Part shown: positions 44,726-56,061 of the stretch, in pieces
Numbering within the stretch: position 1 is the stretch's first letter
How the letters are laid out: every line of letters starts with the position of its first letter
Assembly (NCBI RefSeq): GCF_004353925.1
Contig: NZ_SMOK01000044.1
Coordinates: forward strand, 50,651 to 114,650
Reading direction: 5' to 3'
Source of the DNA: Pseudomonas sp. H9
GTDB taxonomy: Bacteria; Pseudomonadota; Gammaproteobacteria; Pseudomonadales; Pseudomonadaceae
DNA length: 64,000 nucleotides
Notes under the pieces: model-generated
What the model was told of the DNA's origin: nothing
The model's input: the letters and a program-made list of their open reading frames with translations, nothing else
The model's database searches: none
Program-made: the position numbers and the translations under genes

Positions 44726-44816
44726 GGTGCTTACCCGAAGGAACTTGATGGCTCATTGTCGGCAAGCAAGTCACAACCGGCAATGTTCGGAAAAGCCATC
44801 ACCAAGGGCAATCAGG

Positions 44817-45164
44817 TCAATACTCGCCGAAACTGGCAATGGAACGGCGCAGACACGCCTGGATGTAGGCCAACTGCTGCTCCAGCGCCTCACGGGCGCG
44901 GCGCTTGTCTTCAGGGTCCAGATCCAGATCACGCAAGGCCAGGCAACTGCTCTGTAGCAGATGCGCCATGCGGATGCTGGCCTGGCGCAACTGGCCTAAT
45001 TCGTATTGGCCTTCGAACTTGCGCAACAGGTAGTTGAACTTGGCGTCGGTACTGTCACGCAGCAAATGATATTCCGCGAAATCGAGCACCTGATCCTTTT
45101 GCACTTTATCCAGTGTCGGCTTCAGGTCTGCCGATACCACCAATTGCGGGTACTTCCTGCTCAT
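44817..45164 (-). CDS. Conserved hypothetical helical protein
   Basis: A 115-residue soluble protein, predominantly helical, without signal peptide or membrane segment. It contains DFAEYHLLRDSTDAKFNYLL and ALRDLDLDPEDKRRAREALE, and a Cys near each end of the last helix (SSCLALRD, QACLRRS). The start at 45164 (MSRKYPQLV) is favoured over an in-frame start at 45233, since AAGGGAACG lies upstream. I do not recognise the family. It stands between the hydrolases and sixA on the same strand. Confidence 0.75.
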   Translation of the reverse strand: MSRKYPQLVVSADLKPTLDKVQKDQVLDFAEYHLLRDSTDAKFNYLLRKFEGQYELGQLRQASIRMAHLLQSSCLALRDLDLDPEDKRRAREALEQQLAYIQACLRRSIASFGEY

Positions 45165-45285
45165 TGCGCGTTCCCTTGGGCCACCTTGCCCACAATTTTG
45201 GCGAACGCTAACAAGCCGTCTATGGCTCGACAACTGCTATTTTTATCAGTTCGATCAGCGGCCCCGGCCTGACGGGGCCGCCTGT

Positions 45286-45738
45286 TCATGGATGAGAAAG
45301 ACTGCGCAAGGTCATCAAACCGGCCAACGGCCAGTCGCCTTCCAGCTCGGCCAGGCTCGCCGTGGACATCCCCGGCCCTTGCCGATGACCGCTCTCCAGC
45401 ATCCCCACCAACGTGCTTACCAGCGGCTGATGGCTGACTAACAGCACTTGTTCCAGGCCCAGTTTGTCCAGCTCGTCGATAACGGCCTGCGGGTCGCTGT
45501 CTGGGGTCAGCCAGGGCATAGTCTGCACGGGCTCGGCAAAACCCAGCGCTTGATGAACCAACCCTGCGGTTTGCTGGGCACGTACATAGGGGCTGGCGAG
45601 GATCGCCTGCAGCGGCTCGCCAAGCAACACCGCAGCACTGCGCAGGACCTGCTCACGACCATGGGCGGTCAACCGGCGCTCCGCGTCGGTGTTGGCCCGT
45701 GGTTCGGCCTCGCCATGGCGCAACACCCAGAGCTTCAC
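45286..45738 (-). CDS. sixA: Phosphohistidine phosphatase SixA
   Basis: A 150-residue histidine-phosphatase protein. The catalytic RHGE motif is at residues 7-10 (WVLRHGEAEP), and the second His is in LLVSHQPLVS (about residue 103). ASPYVRAQQT is also typical. SixA removes phosphate from histidine in phosphotransfer proteins; in E. coli it acts on the nitrogen PTS protein NPr. It overlaps the upstream DUF4389 gene by four bases. A link to the nearby hybrid kinase is possible in principle but unproved. Confidence 0.93.
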   Translation of the reverse strand: MKLWVLRHGEAEPRANTDAERRLTAHGREQVLRSAAVLLGEPLQAILASPYVRAQQTAGLVHQALGFAEPVQTMPWLTPDSDPQAVIDELDKLGLEQVLLVSHQPLVSTLVGMLESGHRQGPGMSTASLAELEGDWPLAGLMTLRSLSHP

Positions 45739-46082
45739 AGCTTGGGCTCCTCATCACGTACCGGATGCGCTGCTGGCGGTACGCTGTGAGCCTGCTCGCC
45801 TTCCGGGGCGCGAGGTGTCGGCCAGTCGGCAAACGGCCAAGGCTTGTTGTCGCTGTGAAAACTGCCGAAGCGGCCGATCTGTGCCAGGTACTGGCTGAGG
45901 CTGTCACCGAAGTTCATCAGGCTACCGCTGGGTGCACCGTAGATCAGGCGGTAGATCAGTTGCACCAGCACCAGACCACCGAGCAACAGCTCGGCCAGTT
46001 GCCAGACCACAAGGAACACCAGCATCCATAACACGCGCAGAATGATCGACTCGCGCTGGGCCTGATTCGGGGATTCGTTCAT
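45735..46082 (-). CDS. DUF4389 membrane protein
   Basis: A 115-residue protein with two close membrane segments (LWMLVFLVVWQLAELLLGG and LVQLIYRLIYG) and a Pro-rich polar tail. The pattern matches DUF4389, small membrane proteins of unknown role. The stop overlaps the sixA start and the gene begins 15 bases after gpsA, so gpsA, this gene and sixA form one operon. Confidence 0.88.
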   Translation of the reverse strand: MNESPNQAQRESIILRVLWMLVFLVVWQLAELLLGGLVLVQLIYRLIYGAPSGSLMNFGDSLSQYLAQIGRFGSFHSDNKPWPFADWPTPRAPEGEQAHSVPPAAHPVRDEEPKL

Positions 46083-46097
46083 GTCTTGCTCCTGTAC

Positions 46098-47123
46098 TCA
46101 GTTGAAACCGCTGGTAGAGATAAAGTCGACATCGGTTTTCGGTTCGGCGCGCATCAGCAGTTCAATCACCTGGTTCAAGGTGCGCCCTTCGAACAAAATG
46201 GCGTGCAAGCCTGCTACCAGCGGCATGTATACCTGAACTTCCTGGGCTTTGACCTTCAGCACCTTGAGCGTGTTGACGCCCTCGGCCACCTCACCCAGGC
46301 GATTGACCGCCTCTTCCAGGCTCAAACCTTGCCCCAAGGCGTGCCCAACCTGATAGTTGCGGCTCTTGGGCGAAGAGCAGGTAACGATCAAATCGCCGAC
46401 GCCGGCCAGGCCCAGGAAGGTCATCGGGTTGGCGCCCTGGCTGACGGCAAAACGGGTCATCTCGGCCAGGGCCCGGGTAATCAGCATGCTCTTGGTGTTT
46501 TCGCCCATGCCCAGGGCCACCGCCATACCGGCAATGATCGCGTAGACGTTCTTCAGCGCCCCGCCCAGCTCAACGCCAAACCGGTCGCTGCTGGCATAAA
46601 CACGGAACGTGCGCCCGTGCAGCACAGCCTGCACGCGCTGGCACAGCGCTTCGTCTTCGCTGGCAACCACGGTAGCAGTTAATGCATGCTCAGCCACTTC
46701 CCGCGCCAGGTTCGGCCCAGACAGCACACCGATGCGTGCTTGGGGTGCGATTTCTTCAAGGATCTGGCTCATCAACTTGAAGCTTTGTGCCTCGATGCCT
46801 TTGGTCAGGCTGACCAGCATCTTGCCGCGCAGCAGTTGTGCATGCGGGGCCAACACACTGCGCAACGCGCTTGAAGGCAAGGCGACGAAGATCAGTTCAC
46901 AGTCATTCAAGGTCGCCAGCAGGTCATTGACCGGATCAACGCCTGGGTGAATCTTCACCCCTTTGAGGTAACGTGGGTTTTCCCGGTTGTTGCGCATGGC
47001 CTCGGCCTGCTCGGGATCGCGCATCCATTGGCGAACGCCGATGCCGTTTTCCGCCAGCAGGTTCGCCACGGCGGTGCCGAAACTCCCGCCTCCCAGAACT
47101 GCAACAGGCTGCTGTTCAGTCAT
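46098..47123 (-). CDS. gpsA: Glycerol-3-phosphate dehydrogenase [NAD(P)+]
   Basis: A 341-residue cytoplasmic enzyme that reduces dihydroxyacetone phosphate to sn-glycerol-3-phosphate for phospholipid synthesis. The NAD(P) motif GGGSFGTAVA is near residue 9. The sequence KGIEAQSFKLMSQIL and the catalytic stretch ELGGALKNVYAI (Lys) are intact. The start at 47123 (MTEQQPVAVLGGG) follows GATCGAAT and gives the usual length; a longer open frame to 47234 has no family support. It is divergent from the TonB receptor gene. Confidence 0.96.
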   Translation of the reverse strand: MTEQQPVAVLGGGSFGTAVANLLAENGIGVRQWMRDPEQAEAMRNNRENPRYLKGVKIHPGVDPVNDLLATLNDCELIFVALPSSALRSVLAPHAQLLRGKMLVSLTKGIEAQSFKLMSQILEEIAPQARIGVLSGPNLAREVAEHALTATVVASEDEALCQRVQAVLHGRTFRVYASSDRFGVELGGALKNVYAIIAGMAVALGMGENTKSMLITRALAEMTRFAVSQGANPMTFLGLAGVGDLIVTCSSPKSRNYQVGHALGQGLSLEEAVNRLGEVAEGVNTLKVLKVKAQEVQVYMPLVAGLHAILFEGRTLNQVIELLMRAEPKTDVDFISTSGFN

Positions 47124-47294
47124 ATTCGATCCGTTAAAACCAATTAAAGTGGCGACCTCCGCATTATACGGAGCGCCCGTGCCAGAGCCAGCGCCAGATG
47201 TGTGAAATGGCGTTGCCAGTGATTTGCCCGGCACTGAAAAAAGCTGGCTACTCGGTTAACATGGCCGGTTTGAACCCGATACCAAGGCCGCACC

Positions 47295-49406
47295 GTGTCA
47301 TTTGGCCCTCCTGCTACGCGCCCCGTTCTGTTATTGACCGCCTTGTTGGGCGGGCCTTCAATGGCCGACGATCTGTTTGTCGACAGCCAGTCCCTGCCCC
47401 AGGTGCTCACCGCCACCCGGCTCAAACAGTCACCTGCCGCTGTACCTGGCAGCATGACCGTGCTCGACAGCGCGCTGATCCAAGCCAGCGGTGCCCGGGA
47501 CATTCCCGAGTTACTGCGCCTGGTACCGGGGATGATGATCGGCTACGGCGCCAACAATCAGCCCACGGTCAACTACCACGGCAGCAACGTTAACGATGCC
47601 CGGCGCATGCAGGTGCTGATCGATGGGCGCTCGGTCTACCGTGCAGGCCTGGCCACCGTGGACTGGAGCGACATCCCCCTGGCAATGGAGGATATCGAGC
47701 GTATCGAAGTGTTCCGCGGGCCCAATACCGTCAGCTATGGCGCCAATGCCTTGATGGCGGTGGTCAACATCCTCACCCGCAAACCGGCTGACAGCCTGGG
47801 TACGCGCCTGAAAGTCACCCGTGGCCAACGCGGCATCAATGACTGGTACGCCAGCCAGGGCAGCGGCTGGGACGGTGGCGATCTGCGCCTGTCGTTGTCA
47901 GGCATGCAGGACGACGGCTTCGATGAAACCCTCAATGGCCAGGACTACCGCGACAGTCGCCGCCTCAACCGCCTGAACCTGGCGATAAGCCACGTGCTGG
48001 CCAGCAACCAGAGTCTGGATTGGCAATTTGCCGCCAAAGAGGGCAGCAACCAGCGCCCCTACACCTATCAGCCGGTGTTCTACGGCGTCACCGCCAGTGG
48101 TGACAACTCCGATGTCAACGCCAAGGACTATGCAGGTTCCGTGCGCTGGAACATTGATTTCAACCCAGAGCACAGCTTGTACCTGCAGGGTTCCGCCCAG
48201 CACTGGGATCGTCAGCAAGTCTGGCGTGCCTGTGATGCCGCGATTTCGTTCAGCCCGGAACTCACACGCCTGTGGCAGCTCAACCCGAACTACGCCGAGC
48301 GCGTGGCGCGTAATATTCGCGCACCGTTGCCCGCAGGCAGTGCTCAAGAGCGGGCCCTTGGCAGCCTGGTGCAGCAACAGTGGCGCAATGGCGGCTCCAC
48401 ACAGGTCTGCGGTGACATCGACCAGAGTACCCGCGAAACCCGCTACGACCTGGAGTTGCAGGATACCCTGAGCCTGTCCGACAACCTGCGCCTGGTCAGT
48501 GGTGCCAACTATCGCTACGACCGGGCTGACTCCCAGACCTATTTCAATGGCAGCCTGGACGACAGCACCTGGCGCCTGTTCGGCCACCTGGAGTGGCGCG
48601 CCGACCAGCACTGGGTACTCCAGGGCGGGGCCATGTACGAAGATGCACGGCTATCTGGCAGCTCGCTCACCCCACGCCTGGCCGTGAACTACCTGATCAC
48701 CCCGCGTCACGGTTTGCGTGCGGTGTATTCTGAAGCCGTGCGTTCACCGGACATGTTCGAGAACAACGTCAACTGGAGCTATCGGGTCAACAACCTGACC
48801 CCTGGCGCATTCGGCCAGAACAGTGCCCAGTATTTCGTTAAAACCCGCGGGCCGGGCGACCTGGAGCAGGAGCGGATGCGTTCGCGGGAACTGGGCTACA
48901 ACGGTTACTTCGCGGATGCCGACCTCAGTGTTGATATAAAACTGTTCTACGACGAAATTACCGGCATGATCAGCGAGCCACTGCGCAACAACCAATACAT
49001 TGCCAGTAACAGCAACAAGGCTCGTTTCAGTGGCACTGAGGGGCAAATGGATTGGCACCTGAGCCCTGCCGATCGCTTTCGCCTGACCTACGCCCATGTC
49101 GATGCCTGGGCCAGTAACCCCGCTGACCGCCGCCTGAGCGCGCACAACAGCGGATCAGCAGGCTGGTTGCGCGATTGGGGGCAAGGCTGGTCCAGCGCCC
49201 TCTTCTACTACGGTGACGATGAACTGAATCAATACCGCTTCGAGCGCCTCGATTTACGCGTGGCCAAACGCTTGCAATGGGACCGTACGCAGCTTGAGCT
49301 GGCGGGCGTAGTGCAACAGCGCCTGGATGATGAACCCACCACCTACGCCAACAACCGCTACGACAGCCGTCATGTCATGTATTTCAGTGCGGAGCTGGCG
49401 TTCTGA
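47295..49406 (+). CDS. TonB-dependent receptor, first gene of a signalling-type operon
   Basis: A 703-residue outer-membrane receptor beginning with GTG. A signal peptide (about 1-24, ending PSMA) is followed by a TonB-box-like stretch (LPQVLTATRLKQSP), a plug with IPELLRLVPGMMIGYG and DIERIEVFRGPNTVSYGANA, and a barrel ending in YFSAELAF. No STN domain is present. The BtuB/CirA-like plug does not identify the ligand. Its stop overlaps the next start (TGATG), and the operon continues with a periplasmic binding protein and a hybrid kinase, so the receptor may collect a signal rather than only a nutrient. Confidence 0.92.
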   Translation: MSFGPPATRPVLLLTALLGGPSMADDLFVDSQSLPQVLTATRLKQSPAAVPGSMTVLDSALIQASGARDIPELLRLVPGMMIGYGANNQPTVNYHGSNVNDARRMQVLIDGRSVYRAGLATVDWSDIPLAMEDIERIEVFRGPNTVSYGANALMAVVNILTRKPADSLGTRLKVTRGQRGINDWYASQGSGWDGGDLRLSLSGMQDDGFDETLNGQDYRDSRRLNRLNLAISHVLASNQSLDWQFAAKEGSNQRPYTYQPVFYGVTASGDNSDVNAKDYAGSVRWNIDFNPEHSLYLQGSAQHWDRQQVWRACDAAISFSPELTRLWQLNPNYAERVARNIRAPLPAGSAQERALGSLVQQQWRNGGSTQVCGDIDQSTRETRYDLELQDTLSLSDNLRLVSGANYRYDRADSQTYFNGSLDDSTWRLFGHLEWRADQHWVLQGGAMYEDARLSGSSLTPRLAVNYLITPRHGLRAVYSEAVRSPDMFENNVNWSYRVNNLTPGAFGQNSAQYFVKTRGPGDLEQERMRSRELGYNGYFADADLSVDIKLFYDEITGMISEPLRNNQYIASNSNKARFSGTEGQMDWHLSPADRFRLTYAHVDAWASNPADRRLSAHNSGSAGWLRDWGQGWSSALFYYGDDELNQYRFERLDLRVAKRLQWDRTQLELAGVVQQRLDDEPTTYANNRYDSRHVMYFSAELAF

Positions 49407-50295
49407 TGCGCATTCTACGGTGCTGGCTGTTACTGGCCTGCCTGTGGTCGTCAGGCCTGCTGTCGGCCAGTGAAATCCTGCTCACCGGCAGCCAGGACAG
49501 CCCCGGCGTGGAGCATTTTGTCCAGGCCCTGCGTGAGCGTCGCCCCGCCGACACTGTGCACTTCGTGCCGGTCAATGAGCTGGCTCGCCCCTCCCGGCTG
49601 AACCCGGCCACTCGCCTGATTTTGCTCGATGGTGCCGGCCTTGAATGGCGCTTGAGCGAAGCGCCCGGCCCTCCAGCACTGGCGTTGCGCGTCAGCCGGG
49701 TACAAGCCGAACAGCGTCTGGGGCGATTGCGCCCAGCCTACCTGAGCCTGCTATGGAGCGACCCGCCCCTGGATCGCCAGTTGCGTTTGACCCGCTACCT
49801 GTTGCCTGAGGCCCGGCGCGTCGGCGTGCTCTATGCCGAGCACAGCCTGTTTTTGATCGACGAACTGCGCCGCGCGGCGAAACCCATGGGCCTTGAAATC
49901 ATCGCCCAGGCCTGGCCTGACCTGCGCGACAGCCGCCCGCTACATGACCTGTTGCAACAAAGCGATGTGTTGCTGGGCATCGATGACCCACAGCTATACA
50001 ACTCCAAGACCGCGAAAAACCTGCTGCTAAGCAGCTACGGCCGGCAAATGGCGCTGATCGGCCCCAACGCCGGATTCGTCCGCGCAGGCGCGCTGGCCAG
50101 CACCTTGAGCAACCAGGACGACTGGCTGGCGATCCTCGACCGCCTGCTTGATCAAGCGCCTGCCCGCTGGCCGCGCACGCTGTACCCCGACCGTTTCAGT
50201 GTCATCGGCAACCAGCAGGTTGCCCGTGCCCTGGGCATCGAGACCATCGACCCCGAAGGCGCCGCCCTGGCGTTGGCCGAAGGAGAACGCAGACC

Positions 50296-50299
<4 letters not shown>
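49406..50299 (+). CDS. Periplasmic ABC-type substrate-binding-like protein (no transporter nearby)
   Basis: A 297-residue exported protein with a signal peptide (LRCWLLLACLWSSGLLSAS, about residues 4-22). The mature part looks like a family of ABC-type binding proteins (PF04392-like): VGVLYAEHSLFLIDELRRAA, then SDVLLGIDDPQLYNSKTAKN and GPNAGFVRAGALASTLS. No permease or ATPase gene is adjacent. It overlaps the kinase start by four bases (ATGA), so it is likely the sensory partner of that kinase, presenting a ligand in the periplasm. Confidence 0.85.
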
Positions 50300-52221
<1,922 letters not shown>

Positions 52222-52284
52222 TGTGAAATTACGGCAGTCTTATGAACTGGACAGGCTCATCAAAAGGCCTGAAAATAAAATTTC

Positions 52285-52300
52285 AGTGCACAAGTGTACT
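52285..52300. promoter_or_regulatory. Imperfect palindrome upstream of fabA (possible operator)
   Basis: AGTGCACAAGTGTACT is a 16-base near-palindrome about 135 bases upstream of the fabA start, directly before a TTGACC -35-like box at 52304. Its half-site (AGTGCAC) is reminiscent of, but not identical to, sites of TetR-type fatty-acid regulators such as DesT. Confidence 0.4.
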
Positions 52301-52434
52301 TCTTTGACCCGTGCGCTGTGACTTTCACTACAACGCAATAGTCTATGTGTAGGCTGCCGCCCCAAGCACAAGCGTTTTGGGTCGGTCGGGAAGATTTGCC
52401 CCCCCTGCCACACGGGGATTATTGAGGAGCTCGC

Positions 52435-52950
52435 ATGACCAAACAAAACGCCTTTACTCGGGAAGACCTGCTGCGCTGCAGTCGCGGTGAGCTGTTCGGC
52501 CCAGGTAACGCGCAACTGCCCGCCCCGAACATGCTGATGGTGGATCGCATCACCCATATCAGCGAAGAGGGTGGCAAGTACGGCAAAGGTGAATTGGTCG
52601 CCGAGCTGGATATCACTCCGGACCTGTGGTTCTTCGCCTGCCACTTCGAAGGTGATCCGGTCATGCCGGGCTGCCTGGGCCTTGACGCCATGTGGCAGCT
52701 GGTTGGCTTCTTCCTCGGCTGGCAGGGCTTGCCAGGTCGCGGTCGCGCCCTGGGCTCCGGCGAGGTCAAATTCTTTGGCCAGGTTCTGCCAGAGGCCAAG
52801 AAAGTCACGTACAACATTCACATCAAGCGCGTCCTGAAGGGCAAGCTGAACATGGCCATCGCCGATGGCTCGGTCAGTGTCGACGGTCGCGAGATCTACA
52901 CCGCCGAAGGCCTTCGGGTCGGCGTATTCACCTCCACTGACAACTTCTAA
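52435..52950 (+). CDS. fabA: 3-hydroxydecanoyl-ACP dehydratase / isomerase FabA
   Basis: A 171-residue cytoplasmic enzyme that makes trans-2-decenoyl-ACP and isomerises it to the cis-3 form, the entry to unsaturated fatty acids. The catalytic His70 (FFACHFEGDP) and Asp84 (GLDAMWQL) are in place. Length is identical to typical FabA. The start follows GAGGAGC. fabB begins 11 bases after its stop, and the two form the classic unsaturated-fatty-acid operon. Confidence 0.98.
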   Translation: MTKQNAFTREDLLRCSRGELFGPGNAQLPAPNMLMVDRITHISEEGGKYGKGELVAELDITPDLWFFACHFEGDPVMPGCLGLDAMWQLVGFFLGWQGLPGRGRALGSGEVKFFGQVLPEAKKVTYNIHIKRVLKGKLNMAIADGSVSVDGREIYTAEGLRVGVFTSTDNF

Positions 52951-52961
52951 GGGTTATCCGC

Positions 52962-54182
52962 ATGCGCCGCGTCGTTATCACTGGTCTGGGCATTGTTTCG
53001 TGCCTGGGCAATGACAAAGAGACCGTCTCCGCCAACCTGCGTGCAAGCCGCCCTGGCATCCGTTTCAATCCGGAATATGCCGAAATGGGTCTGCGTAGCC
53101 AGGTTTCCGGCTCCATTGACCTCAACCTTGAAGAACTGATCGACCGTAAGGTTTTCCGTTTTGTGGGTCACGCCGCTGCCTACGCCTACCTGGCCATGGC
53201 CGACGCGATCAAGGATTCGGGCCTGACCGAAGAACAGGTGTCCAACCCGCGTACCGGCCTGATCGCCGGCAGCGGCGGCGCGTCGACCCTGAACCAGATG
53301 GAAGCGCTGGACATCCTGCGTGAAAAAGGCGTCAAGCGTGTTGGCCCGTATCGTGTCACCCGCACCATGAGCAGCACCGTGTCGGCGTGCCTGGCCACTC
53401 CGTTCAAGATCAAGGGTCTGAACTACTCCATCGCCTCGGCGTGTGCCACCAGTGCTCACTGCATCGGTACCGCGATGGAACAGATCCAGATGGGCAAACA
53501 AGACATCGTTTTCGCCGGTGGCGGTGAAGAAGAGCACTGGAGCCAGTCGTTCCTGTTCGACGCAATGGGCGCACTGTCCAGCAAGCGTAACGACACCCCG
53601 GAAAAAGCCTCCCGCGCCTACGATGCTGACCGTGACGGCTTCGTCATTGCTGGCGGTGGCGGTATGGTCGTGGTTGAAGAGCTGGAGCACGCGCTGGCCC
53701 GTGGCGCAAAAATCTACGCCGAAATCGTTGGCTACGGCGCTACCTCCGACGGCTACGACATGGTTGCGCCGAGCGGTGAAGGCGCCATCCGCTGCATGCA
53801 GATGGCCATGTCCACTGTCGACGCACCTATCGACTACCTGAACACCCACGGCACTTCGACCCCGGTCGGTGACGTCGCCGAAATCAAGGGCGTTCGCGCG
53901 GTGTTTGGCGGCAAGGCTCCGGCCATCAGCTCGACCAAGAGCCTGTCCGGTCACTCCCTGGGCGCTGCCGGCGTTCACGAAGCGATCTACTGCCTGCTGA
54001 TGATGGAAGGCAACTTCATTGCCGGTTCCGCCAACATCGACGAGCTGGACCCTGAAGTAGCCGATCTGCCAATCCTGACCAAAACCCAGGAAAACGCCAA
54101 GATCGACACCGTGATGAGCAACAGCTTCGGCTTCGGTGGCACCAACGCTACCCTGGTGCTCAAGCGCTGGGAAGGCAAATAA
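52962..54182 (+). CDS. fabB: 3-oxoacyl-ACP synthase I FabB
   Basis: A 406-residue condensing enzyme. The active-site Cys is C161 (SIASACATSAHC), and the two catalytic His residues are H296 (NTHGTSTPVGD) and H331 (SLSGHSLGAAG), with K326 between them (SSTKSLSG). It elongates cis-3-decenoyl-ACP made by FabA. It is followed by a strong terminator and a REP pair. Confidence 0.98.
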   Translation: MRRVVITGLGIVSCLGNDKETVSANLRASRPGIRFNPEYAEMGLRSQVSGSIDLNLEELIDRKVFRFVGHAAAYAYLAMADAIKDSGLTEEQVSNPRTGLIAGSGGASTLNQMEALDILREKGVKRVGPYRVTRTMSSTVSACLATPFKIKGLNYSIASACATSAHCIGTAMEQIQMGKQDIVFAGGGEEEHWSQSFLFDAMGALSSKRNDTPEKASRAYDADRDGFVIAGGGGMVVVEELEHALARGAKIYAEIVGYGATSDGYDMVAPSGEGAIRCMQMAMSTVDAPIDYLNTHGTSTPVGDVAEIKGVRAVFGGKAPAISSTKSLSGHSLGAAGVHEAIYCLLMMEGNFIAGSANIDELDPEVADLPILTKTQENAKIDTVMSNSFGFGGTNATLVLKRWEGK

Positions 54183-54204
54183 GGGCTAACCCCCTGATGC
54201 TCAA

Positions 54205-54230
54205 ACGCCCCGACTCGTCGGGGCGTTTTT
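54205..54230 (+). terminator. Terminator downstream of fabB
   Basis: ACGCCCCGA / TCGGGGCGT stem (nine bases) with a CTCG loop and five T, 23 bases past the fabB stop. Confidence 0.9.
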
Positions 54231-54240
54231 GTTTCTGCCT

Positions 54241-54313
54241 TGTGGGAGCGGGCTTGCCCCGCGATTGCGGTGTGTCAGCTGCATCGCAATCGCGGGGCAA
54301 GCCCGCTCCTACA
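54241..54313. repeat. REP pair (inverted, P. putida-type)
   Basis: TGTGGGAGCGGGCTTGCCCC faces GCGGGGCAAGCCCGCTCCTA, with GATTGCGG and CGCAATC extending the repeat inward. It sits between the converging fabB and chemoreceptor genes. Confidence 0.92.
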
Positions 54314-54316
54314 GGG

Positions 54317-55942
54317 TTACACCGAAAACCGCCCTACCAGGCCATTCAGCTCGATGGCCAACTGCGACAAGGTATGGCTGGCGGCGTTGGTCTGGTTGGC
54401 ACCCGCTGAGGTTTGCAGCGCCAGGTCGCGGATGTTGGTCAGGTTTCGATCCACCTCCCGCGCCACTTGCGCCTGTTGCTCGGAAGCGCTTGCAATCACC
54501 AGGTTACGCTCATTGATCAAGCTGATCGCTGCAGCGATTTCTTCCAGCGCCGCACCCGCGGCATGCGCCCCGTCCAGGGTGACACGCGCACGCTCGTTAC
54601 TCTGCTGCATTCCTTCCACAGCCCGATCAGTGCCCTGTTGGATGCCACTGATCATCTGCTCGATTTCTCGGGTCGACTGCTGCGTGCGATGCGCCAGGGC
54701 CCGCACCTCATCAGCCACAACAGCAAAGCCACGCCCGGCATCGCCTGCACGCGCAGCTTCGATAGCGGCGTTAAGGGCCAAGAGATTGGTTTGCTCGGCG
54801 ATGGCGCCGATCACGTCCAGCACTTTGGTAATGCCGTGTACCTGCTGCGCCAACTGTCCGACCTCCTCAGCGTTGGAGGTCACCCCGGCCGCCAGGGATT
54901 CGATCGAGGCGACGGTCAAGCGCACCTGCTCACGCCCCTGACGAGCAATCCGGTCCGACTCGCGGGAAGCTTCAGAAGTGGCCACCGCATTACTCGCCAC
55001 CTCTTCCACGGCTGTGGTCATCTGGTTGACCGCCGTGGCCGCCTGCTCGATTTCCTGACTCTGCTGCATCAGGCCGCGCGTCGCGTCTTCTGTTACCGCG
55101 CTGAGCTCTTCGGATGCCGAAGCCAACTGACTGGACGAGTCGGAAATTCGCCCGATGGTGTCGCGCAGGCTCTGCTGCATCTGCTTGAGCGCCGCCAACA
55201 GCCGCGCCGGCTCATCCGAACCATGAACGGCAATCTGAGGCGTGAGATCACCGGTAGCCACCACCTCGGCTACCTGTAACGACTGCGCCAGCGGCTGGAC
55301 GATGCTGCGGGTCAGCGTCAGCGCCAGGATCACGGTGACCACCAGCGCGCCGAGCAACAGCGCGATCACCCAAACCCGAGCGTTGCTGTACACCGCCGCA
55401 GCCTGGTCAGTAGCGATATTGGCGTGCTGGTTGTTGAGCGCAATCAACTCATTGAGCGTGGAGGTCAGTTGGTCGGCCAACTGGTTCATCTCGCCATTGA
55501 CCAACGTAACTGCGGCGTCGACCTGCCCTTGTTCAGACCGCTCCATCACCTGAGCCTGCAAGGCCAGGTACTGCCGCTCAAGCTGCAAGAAGCGGTCGAA
55601 CAAGGTCTGCTCTTCGGGCAGCACGATCAGCGCCTGGTACTGCTGCTGTGCCTTACCCAGGCCAGCCCTGAGGTCGGCAATGCGTGCCTTGTTCTGTTGC
55701 AGCGCCTGCGGATCACGATTGATCAGCAGGCGCAGGGTAAGCGCACGAATGCGCAAGGTATCCTGGGTCATTTGCCCGACAGCGATGACGCTGGGCAACC
55801 AGTTGCTGTCTACCTGCTCGGCCTGCTGGCGCATGCTGTTCATCTGCATCAGCGCAAAACCGCCCAGTGCAAACACCAACAACGCCACCAAACCAAACCC
55901 TAACGCCGCCCGAGGGGCGATATTCATACGTCTTAAGCTCAT
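54317..55942 (-). CDS. Methyl-accepting chemotaxis protein with four-helix-bundle ligand domain
   Basis: A 541-residue chemoreceptor. A first membrane helix (about 12-30) and second (about 190-212) bracket a periplasmic helical sensor of about 155 residues (4HB_MCP type, helix QAEQVDSNWLPSVIAVGQM at the start). HAMP follows, then the signalling hairpin EQTNLLALNAAIEAARAGD with GRGFAVVADEVRALAHRT. Methylation-site-like Glu/Gln pairs flank the hairpin. The ligand is unknown. It is positioned like PA1608 next to fabB in P. aeruginosa. Transcription ends into a REP pair. Confidence 0.95.
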   Translation of the reverse strand: MSLRRMNIAPRAALGFGLVALLVFALGGFALMQMNSMRQQAEQVDSNWLPSVIAVGQMTQDTLRIRALTLRLLINRDPQALQQNKARIADLRAGLGKAQQQYQALIVLPEEQTLFDRFLQLERQYLALQAQVMERSEQGQVDAAVTLVNGEMNQLADQLTSTLNELIALNNQHANIATDQAAAVYSNARVWVIALLLGALVVTVILALTLTRSIVQPLAQSLQVAEVVATGDLTPQIAVHGSDEPARLLAALKQMQQSLRDTIGRISDSSSQLASASEELSAVTEDATRGLMQQSQEIEQAATAVNQMTTAVEEVASNAVATSEASRESDRIARQGREQVRLTVASIESLAAGVTSNAEEVGQLAQQVHGITKVLDVIGAIAEQTNLLALNAAIEAARAGDAGRGFAVVADEVRALAHRTQQSTREIEQMISGIQQGTDRAVEGMQQSNERARVTLDGAHAAGAALEEIAAAISLINERNLVIASASEQQAQVAREVDRNLTNIRDLALQTSAGANQTNAASHTLSQLAIELNGLVGRFSV

Positions 55943-56061
55943 CTTCCGGCTCCTTCCAAAAGCGTCGTTGCTCTAGACGATATCGGCCTCTGGAAAATTT
56001 GCCTTAGACGAAAAGATGATATCAAAATGCCTGCTCATCGCGAGCGCAGGCGTGTTCACGC

